Shown here piece by piece: positions 1-9,600 of a stretch of 64,000 nucleotides of DNA. Origin of the DNA: UBA2211 sp049302755 (GTDB lineage Bacteria; Patescibacteriota; Minisyncoccia; Minisyncoccales; Minisyncoccaceae); assembly GCA_049302755.1 (NCBI GenBank), contig JBAQMK010000002.1, forward strand, positions 1 through 64,000. Reading direction: 5' to 3'. Below the pieces are notes generated by a model. That model worked only from the letters and a program-made list of their open reading frames with translations, did no database searches and was not told where the DNA came from. The stretch's first letter is position 1. Each line of letters opens with the position of its first letter. A program made the translations under genes and the position numbers.

Positions 1-169
1 CGGAATACGAAACAATGGAATTAGCCAACAAATTGATGTCAGCTTTTCTTTGCGTGTCTTTAGCCAAGTTGTTCGAGTCATTTATTTTGACGACAACAAA
101 ACCGGCGAGAATGGAAATGATGGTGATTGTCACTAACATTTCAATCAGGGTGAACGCTTTTTTAGACAT
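1..169 (-). CDS. Type IV prepilin-like protein, N-terminal part only (cut by window edge)
   Basis: The visible 56 codons begin MSKKAFTLIEM and continue into a hydrophobic helix. This is a class III (prepilin) signal, presumably cut by PilD between Ala5 and Phe6. The sequence then has an RKADIN stretch similar to residues 42-47 of the Cys-repeat pilin at 2672-4309, so the two proteins share their N-terminal design. The gene runs off the left edge of the window, so its C-terminal domain and function cannot be seen. No Shine-Dalgarno precedes the ATG; the upstream 80 nt are extremely AT-rich. Confidence 0.8.
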   Translation of the reverse strand, partial: MSKKAFTLIEMLVTITIISILAGFVVVKINDSNNLAKDTQRKADINLLANSIVSYS

Positions 170-282
170 ATATTTTATTTAAAAATAATATTGAATATAT
201 TTTAACAGTTAATATATTATTATACAAGAAAAAATGATAAAAAAATTGATTTTGTTTCTATATATCCCCCATTAATTCAATC

Positions 283-311
283 TTGACCAAACCCCTTAAA
301 ATTGCTATATT
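283..311 (+). promoter_or_regulatory. Promoter of the rpsF-ssb-rpsR operon
   Basis: A -35 box TTGACC (283-288) and a -10 box TATATT (306-311) are separated by exactly 17 bp. Transcription should start near 318, leaving a leader of about 50 nt before rpsF. No Shine-Dalgarno is visible close to the ATG. Confidence 0.7.
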
Positions 312-370
312 ATCAATACCTTAAATTGCCTTCGCTAAGTAATATAAGGAATAATAATTAATATAAACAA

Positions 371-829
371 ATGTTATTTTACGAAATAAATTTGCTGATT
401 TCTCCCAATTTTACCGAGGATGAAATCTCTGCCTTCATTAATAAAATGGAAGCGGATCTGCAAAAATACGGAAAAATCGTCAGTGACAAGAAAGCCGAAA
501 GAAAGAAGCTGGCCTATTCCGTAGAAAATCAAATCGAAGCATGGTTCTATTTCTTGCAACTTCGCCCGGAAGTTCAAAACAAGAAAGAAATGCTTGATGC
601 AGTAGAAAAGTTGTTGAAAGAAGAAAAAGAAGTTATCCGTTTTTTAATCATTAAAAAAGATACTAAGAAAACAGAAGCTCCGGCTAAACCTCAAAGGACA
701 AGACCTCACAAAGAGGAAAAAATTGAAGAAACAGCGACAGAAGAAACTGCCACTGAAGAAAAGCCTAAAAAGCAAAAAGCTCAGTTGGAAGAAATCGACG
801 AAAAGTTAAGCGAAATGCTGGGAGAATAA
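371..829 (+). CDS. rpsF: Small ribosomal subunit protein bS6
   Basis: bS6 binds bS18 on the platform of the 30S subunit. Residues 1-100 show the bS6 fold pattern: a first strand FYEINLLISP, a helix FTEDEISAFINKMEADL, then KKLAYSVENQIEAWFYFLQL. The C-terminal 50 residues are a Lys/Glu-rich tail with repeated ATEE units, as is common for bS6. The gene leads a forward operon with ssb (35 nt downstream) and rpsR, the classical rpsF-ssb-rpsR order. The identification is secure from both sequence and context. Confidence 0.93.
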   Translation: MLFYEINLLISPNFTEDEISAFINKMEADLQKYGKIVSDKKAERKKLAYSVENQIEAWFYFLQLRPEVQNKKEMLDAVEKLLKEEKEVIRFLIIKKDTKKTEAPAKPQRTRPHKEEKIEETATEETATEEKPKKQKAQLEEIDEKLSEMLGE

Positions 830-864
830 ACACTTAAAGCTAAATATAATAAATTAGCAAAAAT

Positions 865-1308
865 ATGAATCTAAATAAAGTGTTTCTAATCGGAAGAATA
901 GCTACAGATATTGAAATGAAAACTACTTCTTCTGGACAAAGTGTTTGTACTTTTTCTCTTGCTACCAACAGAACCTGGAAAGGTAAAGATGGACAAAAGC
1001 AAGAAGAATCACAATTTCACCGCATTGTTCTCTGGCAAAAATTAGCTGAGATCGCTTCACAGTTTCTAACCAAAGGTTCTCTCGTCTTGATTGAAGGAAG
1101 AATCCAAAACAGAAGCTGGGACGACAAGAACGGAGTCAAAAGATACACCACTGAAATTATCGGTGAAGGTATGCAAATGGGTCCAAGGATGCAAGGAGGA
1201 AGTGAGCCAGTTAAAAACTTCTCTGCTCCTAAAAAACAAACTGAAGATGAGGATATTCCGATCATTGAAGACGGAGACGAAATCGACGTCAAAGATATCC
1301 CCTTTTAA
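865..1308 (+). CDS. ssb: Single-stranded DNA-binding protein
   Basis: SSB coats single-stranded DNA during replication, recombination and uptake. The N-terminal OB fold (residues 1-110) begins MNLNKVFLIGRIATDIEMK and includes the conserved FHRIVLW and GSLVLIEGRIQ strands. A short acidic linker leads to the C-terminal tip DVKDIPF, the acidic-Phe peptide that recruits partner proteins. Its 147 aa are normal for the family. It lies between rpsF and rpsR, as in most bacteria. Confidence 0.95.
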   Translation: MNLNKVFLIGRIATDIEMKTTSSGQSVCTFSLATNRTWKGKDGQKQEESQFHRIVLWQKLAEIASQFLTKGSLVLIEGRIQNRSWDDKNGVKRYTTEIIGEGMQMGPRMQGGSEPVKNFSAPKKQTEDEDIPIIEDGDEIDVKDIPF

Positions 1309-1329
1309 TATATTTAATTAAGAAAAGAT

Positions 1330-1527
1330 ATGTATTGTTATTTCTGTAAAAAAAACGTCCAGGAAATAAATTTCCACGACACAGAAACTCTTTCCAGATA
1401 TGTTTCTAAGTCAGGAAAAATTAAACCCAAAGACAAAACCGGCGCTTGCGCCAAACATCAGAGAGAATTAACTACCGCCATTAAGAGAGCAAGAATAATG
1501 GCCTTAATGCCTTTCGTTGCAAAATAA
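1330..1527 (+). CDS. rpsR: Small ribosomal subunit protein bS18
   Basis: This is a 65-aa 30S protein that partners bS6. The conserved core TLSRYVSKSGKIKPKDKTG, followed by KHQRELTTAIKRARIMALMPF, is diagnostic. An N-terminal CYFCKK motif with a later Cys (GACAKHQ) may bind zinc, as in the C+ forms of bS18. It is last in the forward operon, and a strong hairpin terminator follows directly. Confidence 0.95.
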   Translation: MYCYFCKKNVQEINFHDTETLSRYVSKSGKIKPKDKTGACAKHQRELTTAIKRARIMALMPFVAK

Positions 1528-1531
1528 AAGA

Positions 1532-1560
1532 ACAGCCCCACTCGGGGCTGTTTTTATTTT
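1532..1560. terminator. Bidirectional intrinsic terminator between rpsR and recA
   Basis: An 8-bp stem ACAGCCCC/GGGGCTGT with a 4-nt loop is followed by a T-run on the plus strand and has an A-rich 5' side. It can therefore end both rpsR (plus) and recA (minus). The recA stop codon lies at 1554-1556, inside the T-run. Confidence 0.85.
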
Positions 1561-2558
1561 TCTTTATCTTTAGCAATAATCTCTTTTTGCAAATCTTTTA
1601 AAATCTTGGGATTTTCTTTCAAAAACTCTTTGGCTTTTTCTAGCCCCATCCCCAGTTTTATCTCCCCGTACTGCAAACTAGCTCCCGATTTTTTAATTAT
1701 CTCTTCCTTTACTCCTAGGTTAATCGCTTCGGACATCTTAGAAATACCTTCATTGTAATAAATATCGAATTCTGCGGTTTTGAACGGAGCGGCAACCTTA
1801 TTTTTCACAATCTTCGCCCTAACTCTATTGCCGACGATATTCTCCCCTACTTTAATCTGGGCAATACGCCTTAATTCAATTCGGACGGAACTGTAAAACT
1901 TTAAAGCCAAACCGCCGGGAGTGGTTTCCGGATTACCGAATAAAATACCTATCTTCATTCTGGTCTGATTCAAGAAGATAATAATAGTTTTTGTTTTGGA
2001 AACAATGCCGGATAATTTTCTTAAAGCTTGCGACATTAATCTGGCTTGCAACCCGATTTGCATCTCACCCATTTCTCCAGCTACTTCTGCCTTAGGAACT
2101 AAAGCAGCGACCGAATCAATAACAATAATATCAACTTCTCCCGAGCGAACCAAACTTTCAACTATTTGCAGACCCTGCTCGGCCGAATCCGGCTGAGAAA
2201 TTAATAAATCATCTGTATTAACTCCTATTCTTTTAGCATAATCAGGGTCTAGAGCATGCTCCGCGTCGATAAAAGCACATATACCACCCATCTTCTGAGC
2301 TTCGGCTAAAATACTCAACGATAAGGTTGTTTTACCGGTACTTTCGCCTCCGTATATCTCAATAATTCTTCCCCGAGGAACACCCATCACTCCTAAAGCC
2401 AGATCAATCGAAAGAGAACCGGTCGGTACGACATCGACATTGGCTTTTTGCGCATCTTTCAATTTCATTATCGCTCCTTCTCCGAATTTTTCCTTAATTT
2501 CCGATATCGCTTCGGCTAAATTTATCTTTTCTTTTTCTTCTATTTTTTTTCTGGCCAT
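1554..2558 (-). CDS. recA: Recombinase RecA
   Basis: RecA is the DNA strand-exchange ATPase of homologous recombination. The 334-aa protein has Walker A GGESTGKTT near residue 70, Walker B VDIIVIDSVAALVPKAE, and the L2/DNA-binding FLNQTRMKIGILFGNPETTPGG segment read here in parts. The C-terminal domain is shorter than in E. coli. It begins MARKKIEEKEKINLAEAI with no Shine-Dalgarno. A promoter lies 38 nt upstream. No LexA-type operator was recognised, so SOS control is not evident from sequence. Confidence 0.96.
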   Translation of the reverse strand: MARKKIEEKEKINLAEAISEIKEKFGEGAIMKLKDAQKANVDVVPTGSLSIDLALGVMGVPRGRIIEIYGGESTGKTTLSLSILAEAQKMGGICAFIDAEHALDPDYAKRIGVNTDDLLISQPDSAEQGLQIVESLVRSGEVDIIVIDSVAALVPKAEVAGEMGEMQIGLQARLMSQALRKLSGIVSKTKTIIIFLNQTRMKIGILFGNPETTPGGLALKFYSSVRIELRRIAQIKVGENIVGNRVRAKIVKNKVAAPFKTAEFDIYYNEGISKMSEAINLGVKEEIIKKSGASLQYGEIKLGMGLEKAKEFLKENPKILKDLQKEIIAKDKEK

Positions 2559-2596
2559 ATTTTTATTGTATTTAGATTATCAAAATCTATATCTTA

Positions 2597-2625
2597 ATTT
2601 TACCTTAATATCAAAAATACTGCAA
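2597..2625 (-). promoter_or_regulatory. Putative recA promoter
   Basis: On the minus strand, TTGCAG (2620-2625) and TAAAAT (2597-2602) are spaced by 17 bp. They lie between the upstream gene's terminator and recA, and would give a leader of about 30 nt. Confidence 0.5.
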
Positions 2626-2656
2626 TAAAACAAAAGCCCGAGGAAAATCCCCGGGC
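2624..2656 (-). terminator. Intrinsic terminator after the Cys-repeat pilin gene
   Basis: Positions 2636-2656 form a GC-rich hairpin (GCCCG paired to CGGGC, then one mismatch and three more pairs, loop AAA). On the minus strand a TTTTGTTTTATT run follows. It separates this gene from recA. Confidence 0.75.
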
Positions 2657-2671
2657 AAGAAAAAAATAATA

Positions 2672-4309
2672 CTAAGGCATACAGAAATTACCGTCAGAAG
2701 TTTGAGTGCAGGTTCTCGTGCAAGGATCCCATTCGCAATAATTATCTCGAATGCATCGGGAAGACCAAGAACAACTTCCCGGCGACCCCCATCTTTCTGG
2801 CAATGAACAGCCACTATTATAAGTAACATCGTATCCGTTGCAAGGACACCAAGCATATTGACTACAGAGTGTTTGATAACCGCAAGTCATTGCCGGGTAA
2901 TGAGCAGTAAGAACGCAACCAGTATGAACAGCTGTACAAGAAGCCGTGGTTCCGCCGTTTAATCCTAGACAAGACCAAGTGGTTGAACTTCCTGGTTCCG
3001 GCCAGGCGGGAGATGCGGGAGAAGCTGTTCCAACGACACAAATCGTATCAGAGCCGTATGAACTGGCACTATAAGAATAAGTTTTGTTTCTGGTTCCGCA
3101 AACACCGTTAACTGGTGCTGCTGCTCTCGAAGCCATGCAAGAAGCATTGGTTCCGCTGAGTGCTCCGATACAAGTCCAGGAAACTGAAACACCTTGAGCT
3201 GGGAAAGCGGGAGATGCGGGAGAAGATGTTCCAGCGGTACAGAAAGTACCGCTATAAGCACTAATATTATAAGCATAGGCCTGGGCATTAGACCCGCAAA
3301 CACCGTTTAAAGAATGATTGGCTGTGCAAGTTGCATTGGTTCCGCCGAAAATTCCGTTGCAAGCCCAGGTTGTGGAAACACCTTTAGCTGGCCAGGCGGG
3401 AGATGCGGGAGAAGATGTTCCAGCGACACAAATCGTATCAGAGCCGTATGATGTTGCAGCATCGGCATATGTTTTGTTTCTGGTTCCGCAAACACCGTTC
3501 GCCGTGTGTTCGGCAGTACAAGTATCAGTCGTTCCGTTATTAATACCTAAACAAGACCAAGTGGTTGAAGCACCTTTAGCCGGGAAAGCGGGAGATGCGG
3601 GAGAAGATGTTCCGACTGAACAACTAGTATATGAACCATATGAAGTATCGGCATCGGCGAATCTCCTTTCCGCAGTACCACAAACTCCATCTTGCGCTCG
3701 GTAGGCGGTACAAGTAATCGTTGACCCAAGAAAATCACCGATACAAGTCCAAGCAGTTGAAGCTCCTTGATTTGGAAAAATAGGACTAACTGGATTAACT
3801 GTTCCGGCGGTACAAAAATTAGTTGTAGGCCAATTAGTAATACTGGAAGCATATCCGTTGCTTGGAGTATTGGCGGCAACACCACAAGCACCGGGAACCG
3901 GAAGACCACTTGCTACCGCATCAATATCGCATTCATATTCAAACGTTTTTCCGTTTGAAAGAACTGTAGAAATAAAACAATTGGTTCCATCTGACCTATA
4001 TTTGTAATGAGCCGCTGGATTTGGATCTTTAGGAAAAGTTGATAAATATAATTTCAAAGAATTTTCTATATCGGAAGAACAAGTACCTTCGATATCACAT
4101 CCATCTTCATCAATCGGCTTATTGCTATAATGATCGGCCGAATAAGAAACAACCGCATTAGCTAATAACGCAATATCTGCTTTTCTTTTAGCATCTTTTC
4201 CTGAATCAATAGAGCTATTTACTTGAACAAAAACAAAACTGGCAAGAATGGCAACGATAAAAACGGTAACTATCGTTTCTATTAGCGTAAATGCTTTTTG
4301 TTGAAACAT
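2672..4309 (-). CDS. Pilin-like surface protein with five Cys-rich tandem repeats
   Basis: The N-terminus MFQQKAFTLIETIVTVFIVA is a class III prepilin signal plus hydrophobic helix, so PilD should process it after Ala6. Residues 30-135 resemble a pilin globular start. Residues 140-463 hold five repeats of 62-68 aa, each with four cysteines in the order GVCG, xCxxGT, WxCxG and xCTA, and a central SPASPA(F/W)P motif. The last 82 residues carry 12 more cysteines. Such repeats occur in other CPR surface proteins from memory, but no function is known to me. It could be a minor pilin, an adhesin or a fibre tip stabilised by disulfides. The gene follows ftsK. Confidence 0.75.
   Translation of the reverse strand: MFQQKAFTLIETIVTVFIVAILASFVFVQVNSSIDSGKDAKRKADIALLANAVVSYSADHYSNKPIDEDGCDIEGTCSSDIENSLKLYLSTFPKDPNPAAHYKYRSDGTNCFISTVLSNGKTFEYECDIDAVASGLPVPGACGVAANTPSNGYASSITNWPTTNFCTAGTVNPVSPIFPNQGASTAWTCIGDFLGSTITCTAYRAQDGVCGTAERRFADADTSYGSYTSCSVGTSSPASPAFPAKGASTTWSCLGINNGTTDTCTAEHTANGVCGTRNKTYADAATSYGSDTICVAGTSSPASPAWPAKGVSTTWACNGIFGGTNATCTANHSLNGVCGSNAQAYAYNISAYSGTFCTAGTSSPASPAFPAQGVSVSWTCIGALSGTNASCMASRAAAPVNGVCGTRNKTYSYSASSYGSDTICVVGTASPASPAWPEPGSSTTWSCLGLNGGTTASCTAVHTGCVLTAHYPAMTCGYQTLCSQYAWCPCNGYDVTYNSGCSLPERWGSPGSCSWSSRCIRDNYCEWDPCTRTCTQTSDGNFCMP
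2921..3892 (-). repeat. Tandem repeat array, about 190-200 bp units, inside the Cys-repeat pilin gene
   Basis: Five coding repeats are still similar at the DNA level. For example, the segments near 2999-3060 and 3390-3452 are almost identical over about 60 bases, and a GCGGGAGATGCGGGAGAAG core recurs four times, near 3007, 3209, 3397 and 3589. This suggests recent duplication or gene conversion, and copy number may vary between strains. Confidence 0.85.
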
Positions 4310-4343
4310 GTTCTTGATTTAAAAATTATGAATATATTGTATC

Positions 4344-4371
4344 AAATAAAAAACAGGAATTAAAGTTCCTG
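4344..4371 (-). terminator. ftsK terminator enclosing the stop codon
   Basis: The stem CAGGAA/TTCCTG has a 6-nt loop that contains the ftsK TAA stop. A TTTTTTATTTG run follows on the minus strand. The last codons of ftsK form the left arm of the hairpin. Confidence 0.7.
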
Positions 4372-6600
4372 TTCATTATTTTCAGTATTAGAAGACTCAT
4401 CAGAAACATAAACCTCTCTCGGTTTTGCTCCTTCTTGCGGTCCGACTATCCCCCGCTCTTCTAAAATATCCATCAATCTTGCCGCTCTGGCATATCCAAG
4501 TCCCAATCTTCTTTGCAATAAAGAAGTGGAAGCTTTGCGAGATTGAATAACCATTCTTTTTGCTTCTTCATACATCGGATCCTCTTTTGAATAAAATGAA
4601 TCCATCTGAGCTTCCGGGGTTTCGGCGATTCTTGTTAATTCTCCCATTAATGAATTTTCTTCTTTTTCCGTTTCTGTTTCAATCAGTCCCGGCTCAGCCC
4701 CTTCTTCCGGCTTTTCTTTAACCTCGACATTGGAATCGGTTATCCAACTAACAACTTTTTTAATTTCCAATTCAGAAATATACGGACTCTGAACTCTTTT
4801 CGGTTTTGAATATTCTTTAGACAACAATAATAAATCTCCGCGGCCCAGCAATTTTTCCGCACCCGAAGCATCAAGAATAGTTCTTGAATCAATTAAAGAA
4901 CCAACCTTCAAAGCAATTCTGGAAGTGATATTAGCTTTAATCAAACCGGTAATAACTTCAACCGACGGTCTTTGAGTCGCTAAAATCAAATGTATTCCGG
5001 TGGCACGAGACATTTGAGCCAGCCTCACAACATATGATTCAATTTCTTTTCCCTTAACACTCATTAAGTCAGCCAACTCATCAATAATTAAAACGATGTA
5101 TGGAAGTTTGGGTTCTTCTTTCTTTTCCATCTTCTCGTTATATGAACCGATGTCTCGACTGTGTCCCGCTGCCAAAACGGTAAACCTTCTTTCCATTTCT
5201 CCGACCAGCCATTTCAAAGCAACCAAGGTTTGAGTGGCATCATAAATAACCGGGCATAATAAATGTTCTAGATTGGCATAAACCGGGAATTCCACTCTCT
5301 TTGGGTCAACCAAAACCAATTTCATTTCTTCGGGACTGTTTCGGTATAATAAACTTAAAATAATCGAATTCAAACAAATAGTCTTTCCCGAGCCGGTTGT
5401 TCCACCGACTAATAAGTGAGGCATTTCTGCTAGGTCAGCAAACGATGGCACACCCTTTACATCCTTTCCCAAAGCCATTAAAAGGGGTGCGGCAGAGGCT
5501 TTGAACTCGTCAGTGTCTAATATTTCACGTAGGCCGACAACAGCCCTCTTTTTGTTCCCTATTTCAATTCCAACCAATGACCTTCCGGGAATAGGAGCCT
5601 CGATACGGATAGTCGGACTGGCTAGAGCCAAAGCCAAATCATTCTGTAAGGTAGTGATCTTAGAAAGCTTGATTCCTTCAGCCGGTTTCAAAGTGTATTG
5701 AGTAACGGTTGGCCCGATATTGATTTCCGACATCTCCACCGGAATGCCGAAAGTCTGCAAAGTTCTTTTAATAACCGATGAGTTGTAAGTAATATCTCCT
5801 CCTTCTGGAGCGCCTCCTTTTTTAGATAATAAATCAAGTGGCGGATATTTGTATTCTTTGTTTTCCTGTTTCTTCTGTTCGAATGTTTTTAAATTCTTGT
5901 CTTCCTTCTTTTCTACCGGAGGTTTTATCTCTTCCGGTTTCTTTTGAATAATTTTTTCTAAAACAGTCGGTAATTTTTTTTCTTTTTTAATTTCAACCTT
6001 AACTTCTTCATCTTCTTCGTCTTCGTATTCTTCAATCGCCCGTCTGAAAGGTTGAACGATAATCCACAAAGAAACAATTAAAGCAATGATGAATAAAGCA
6101 AAAGTTACAATATAATCAAATCCTTTTAATAACGGCCAAGAAATTGCATAACCGATCCATCCTCCATTTCCGGCATAATCCCAAACAAATTCATTAACTA
6201 TTTCGACATTATTTTTTAATTCCAATAAACTAAAAATTCCGCTCAAACTTAAAATAAGTAGAATAGTAGAAACAATCAAAGAATTTTTATTATCCTTGAA
6301 AGAATCATTGCCTTTCAATAGAACGATTCCGTAAATAGCCGAAATAATCGGAATAATGTAAATTACATTTCCGATTAAAGTATCAAAGATATTTTTTAGA
6401 GAGTTTCCAATCGCTCCGGCTTTGCCCGAAAAAGAAAACAGGAAAACAACGGCGAGAAGAAATGCTAAAGATGAAAATAAGTATCTTTTAGTTTTATCTG
6501 GTAAGGAAAAATGAAATCTTGATTCGACTTCTCTTTCTCTTTCAACTCTTTTTTTAGAATTGTTTGCTTTCTTTCGAGTGCTTCCCTTTTTCTTTTTCAT
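4360..6600 (-). CDS. ftsK: DNA translocase FtsK/SpoIIIE
   Basis: This is a septal DNA pump that clears chromosomes from the division site. A basic N-terminus precedes about four membrane segments (residues 37-195), then a short Glu/Lys-rich linker. The alpha/beta motor has Walker A GGTTGSGKT and a Walker B-like IVLIIDELADLM. The C-terminal gamma winged helix contains STSLLQRRLGLGYARAARLMD, the DNA-orienting domain. Its 746 aa are compact because the linker is short. It lies 18 nt after rpoC and is probably cotranscribed with it. Confidence 0.95.
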   Translation of the reverse strand: MKKKKGSTRKKANNSKKRVEREREVESRFHFSLPDKTKRYLFSSLAFLLAVVFLFSFSGKAGAIGNSLKNIFDTLIGNVIYIIPIISAIYGIVLLKGNDSFKDNKNSLIVSTILLILSLSGIFSLLELKNNVEIVNEFVWDYAGNGGWIGYAISWPLLKGFDYIVTFALFIIALIVSLWIIVQPFRRAIEEYEDEEDEEVKVEIKKEKKLPTVLEKIIQKKPEEIKPPVEKKEDKNLKTFEQKKQENKEYKYPPLDLLSKKGGAPEGGDITYNSSVIKRTLQTFGIPVEMSEINIGPTVTQYTLKPAEGIKLSKITTLQNDLALALASPTIRIEAPIPGRSLVGIEIGNKKRAVVGLREILDTDEFKASAAPLLMALGKDVKGVPSFADLAEMPHLLVGGTTGSGKTICLNSIILSLLYRNSPEEMKLVLVDPKRVEFPVYANLEHLLCPVIYDATQTLVALKWLVGEMERRFTVLAAGHSRDIGSYNEKMEKKEEPKLPYIVLIIDELADLMSVKGKEIESYVVRLAQMSRATGIHLILATQRPSVEVITGLIKANITSRIALKVGSLIDSRTILDASGAEKLLGRGDLLLLSKEYSKPKRVQSPYISELEIKKVVSWITDSNVEVKEKPEEGAEPGLIETETEKEENSLMGELTRIAETPEAQMDSFYSKEDPMYEEAKRMVIQSRKASTSLLQRRLGLGYARAARLMDILEERGIVGPQEGAKPREVYVSDESSNTENNEQEL

Positions 6601-6618
6601 GGTATGAGAAAAGTATTA

Positions 6619-9600
6619 TTACTTATCCTCTTTATTATACCTTAAACCGGTTCCAATTGGAACAAGCTTACCAATAATGACGTTTTCTTTTAGTCCTTTT
6701 AATTTGTCTTCTTCTCCTCTTAGTGATGCTTCAATTAAAACTCTTGAAGTTTCTTGGAAGGAAGCGGCTGATAAGAAGCTATCTGTATTCAATGCAACTT
6801 TTGAAATTCCCAAAAGTAAATCATCGGCCTTAATCGGCTTCTTGCCTTCTTTTTCCAAGACTTCATTTTCCTCCAGCATTCTGGCTTTAGAAATAATTTC
6901 ATCGGAACTGAAACGACTATCTCCGGAATCTTTAATCTTCACTCGAGAGAACATTTGTCTCACAATTAATTCGACGTGTTTGTCGTTAATCGATACACCT
7001 TGAGAAACATATACTTTCTGAATTTCTTTAATGATGTAGTCTTGAACAACTTTCATTCCTTGAAGTTTTAACAGTTTCTTCAAATCAAGAGAACCGGCGC
7101 ACAAAGCATCTCCCTTCTTAACTTCGTCTCCAACCTTTACCAATATTTCAATATTGGGAGAAATTCTGTATTCCATTTCTTCTTCTTCCTTCTTTTTCTC
7201 ATCTTTCAAAACCGAAACCTTAATGACTCCCTTCTTGTCGTCAATCTCAACAACTTTTCCGTTCTTGGTAACCATTTCCGCTTCTCCTTTGGGAGGTCTC
7301 TTTTCGAAAATTTCTTCAATTCTCGGTAAACCACGAGTAATATCCGCTTCTCCGGCCACACCTCCAGTATGGAAGGTTCTCATGGTTAATTGAGTTCCCG
7401 GTTCACCGATTGCTTGAGCCGCAACGACTCCCACTGCTTCACCCATTTTAATTAATCCTTTCCATCCTAAATCAAGTCCGTAGCATTTCTGACAAATTCC
7501 GCGGGTACATTTGCAGGATAAAGGAGATCTGACTTTCAAGCTCTCGATACTTTTTGTTTCTTTAATCTTTTGAGCAGTTTTCAAATCAATTGCCTGTCCC
7601 GATTTAAGAATAACTTCTTTCGTCTCAGGGTCTTCAACTTTTTCCAAAGAAATTCGGCCAAATATTTTCTGAACAAAATCTTGGTTAATTTCATTGGCAT
7701 CTTTCTTGTAGACCGTTATTCCCTCTTTGTCTCCACAATCTTCAGTATTAACAATCATGTCGTGAGCAACATCAACTAATCTTCTAGTTAAGTATCCTGA
7801 AGTTGAAGTTCTTAAAGCAGTATCGGCAGTACCTTTTCTAGCACCGTGAGTAGAGATAAAGTATTCCAAAACATCAAAACCTTCTTTGAAAGAATTCTTA
7901 ATCGCCAATTCAATAATCTTTCCGGCTGGGTTAGCAACTAAACCTTTCATACCGGCCATCTGTACCGGTTGAGACCAAGAACCTCTACTACCAGAATCAA
8001 CGATATTGAATACCGGGCTGCTTGAAGAAATAGCCTTGGGAACTAATTTTTCAATTTCGTTCTTTACCTTTTTCCAAATTTCAATAACCTGGCTCGATTT
8101 TTCATCACGAGATAATAAACCTTTTTCGTAATACTTCTCAACTTCTTTAATTTTCTTTTCTGCTTCGGCAATCAAAGCTGGCTTTTCGGTTGGAACAGTT
8201 AAGTCATCCATTCCCCAAGTAATACCGGAACGAGTAGCAAATTTAAATCCCAAAGCTTTAATTTTATCCAAAGTCTTTACCGCCTCAATTCCATAGATAT
8301 CAATAATCTTGTTAATCATTTTCTTCATCGTCTTTGAATCCATCATGTCGTTCTGGTATTCAAAACCTTCCGGCAAAACTTCGTTGAAAATAATTCTACC
8401 GACACTGGTTTCAATAAACTCTTCGTTCATTCTAACTTTGACCAAAGCTCGTAAATCAATCATCTTTAGATTGTAGGCAATCAAAGCATCGTCTTTACCA
8501 CTGAAGAATTTTCCCTCGCCTAAAAGTCCAGGAACAATTTTGGTTAAATAATAACAACCCAAAATCATATCCTTGGTCGGAATCATAATCGGATCTCCGG
8601 TTGAAGGCTTTAACAAGTTAACACTGGAAAGCATTCTTTCTTTAGCTTCCTGTTGAGCTTCATCGGACAAAGGAACGTGGATCGCCATTTGATCTCCATC
8701 AAAGTCAGCATTAAAAGCAGTACAAACTAAAGGATGCAATCTGATTGCTTCTCCTTCGATTAATATCGGGTGGAAAGCCTGAACACCAAGTCTATGTAAA
8801 GTCGGGGCTCTGTTTAATAGAACTAATTTTTCCTTTACCACTTCTTCCAAAGAAGCCCACACCTCATCGGTTTCTTCTTCAATTAATCTTGAAGCACCTC
8901 TGACGTTAAAGGCTAATTCTTTTTCTAGAATCTTTTTAATTACAAAAGGTTTGAATAATTCTAGAGCCATTTTCTTCGGTACACCACATTGATCAAGATT
9001 CAAATTAGCACCGACAACGATTACACTTCTACCTGAATAGTCAACTCTTTTTCCTAATAAGTTTTGTCTGAATCTTCCCTGTTTTCCTTGCAACATATCG
9101 GCCAAACTCTTCAGTAATCTTCTGCCTCCAGTTGAAGCCTGAGTTGTTGTACTCTTACGCATCTTGTTATCAATCAAAGCATCGACTGCTTCTTGAAGCA
9201 TTCTTTTTTCGTTTCTGACGATAACATCGGGTGCATTAATCTCCAACAAATATTTTAATCTGTTGTTTCTATTAATTACTCTTCGGTATAAATCGTTCAA
9301 ATCAGAAGAAGCATATCTTCCTCCGTCTAATTGCACCATCGGTCTTAAATCCGGGGGCAATACCGGAAGAACATCGATAAACATCCACTCAGGTCTAACT
9401 CCGGCATGCTTCATATCCTTAAACATTTTCAATCTTCTTAAGATGATTTTCTTTTCTTCAGTTGATTTCTTTTCTTCAACTAGTTGTTTCACAACTTCAA
9501 TTGATTTATCAATATCAACTTTCATGAAAAGCTCTTTTAGAGTTTCTGCTCCTGTTCCCGCTTCAAATATTTCACCATATTTCAAAGATAATCGGTGATA

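Noticed and set aside
170..282. Promoter for the truncated prepilin gene
   Set aside because: The region is so AT-rich that many TATA-like boxes occur, with no convincing -35 partner.
2921..3892. CRISPR-like regular repeats
   Set aside because: Units are about 190 bp, in frame and coding, with no short repeat-spacer pattern.
2965..3909. Several overlapping ORFs on both strands in the Cys-repeat gene
   Set aside because: They are shadow frames of the tandem repeats; only the 545-aa frame has a pilin N-terminus and family-like repeats.
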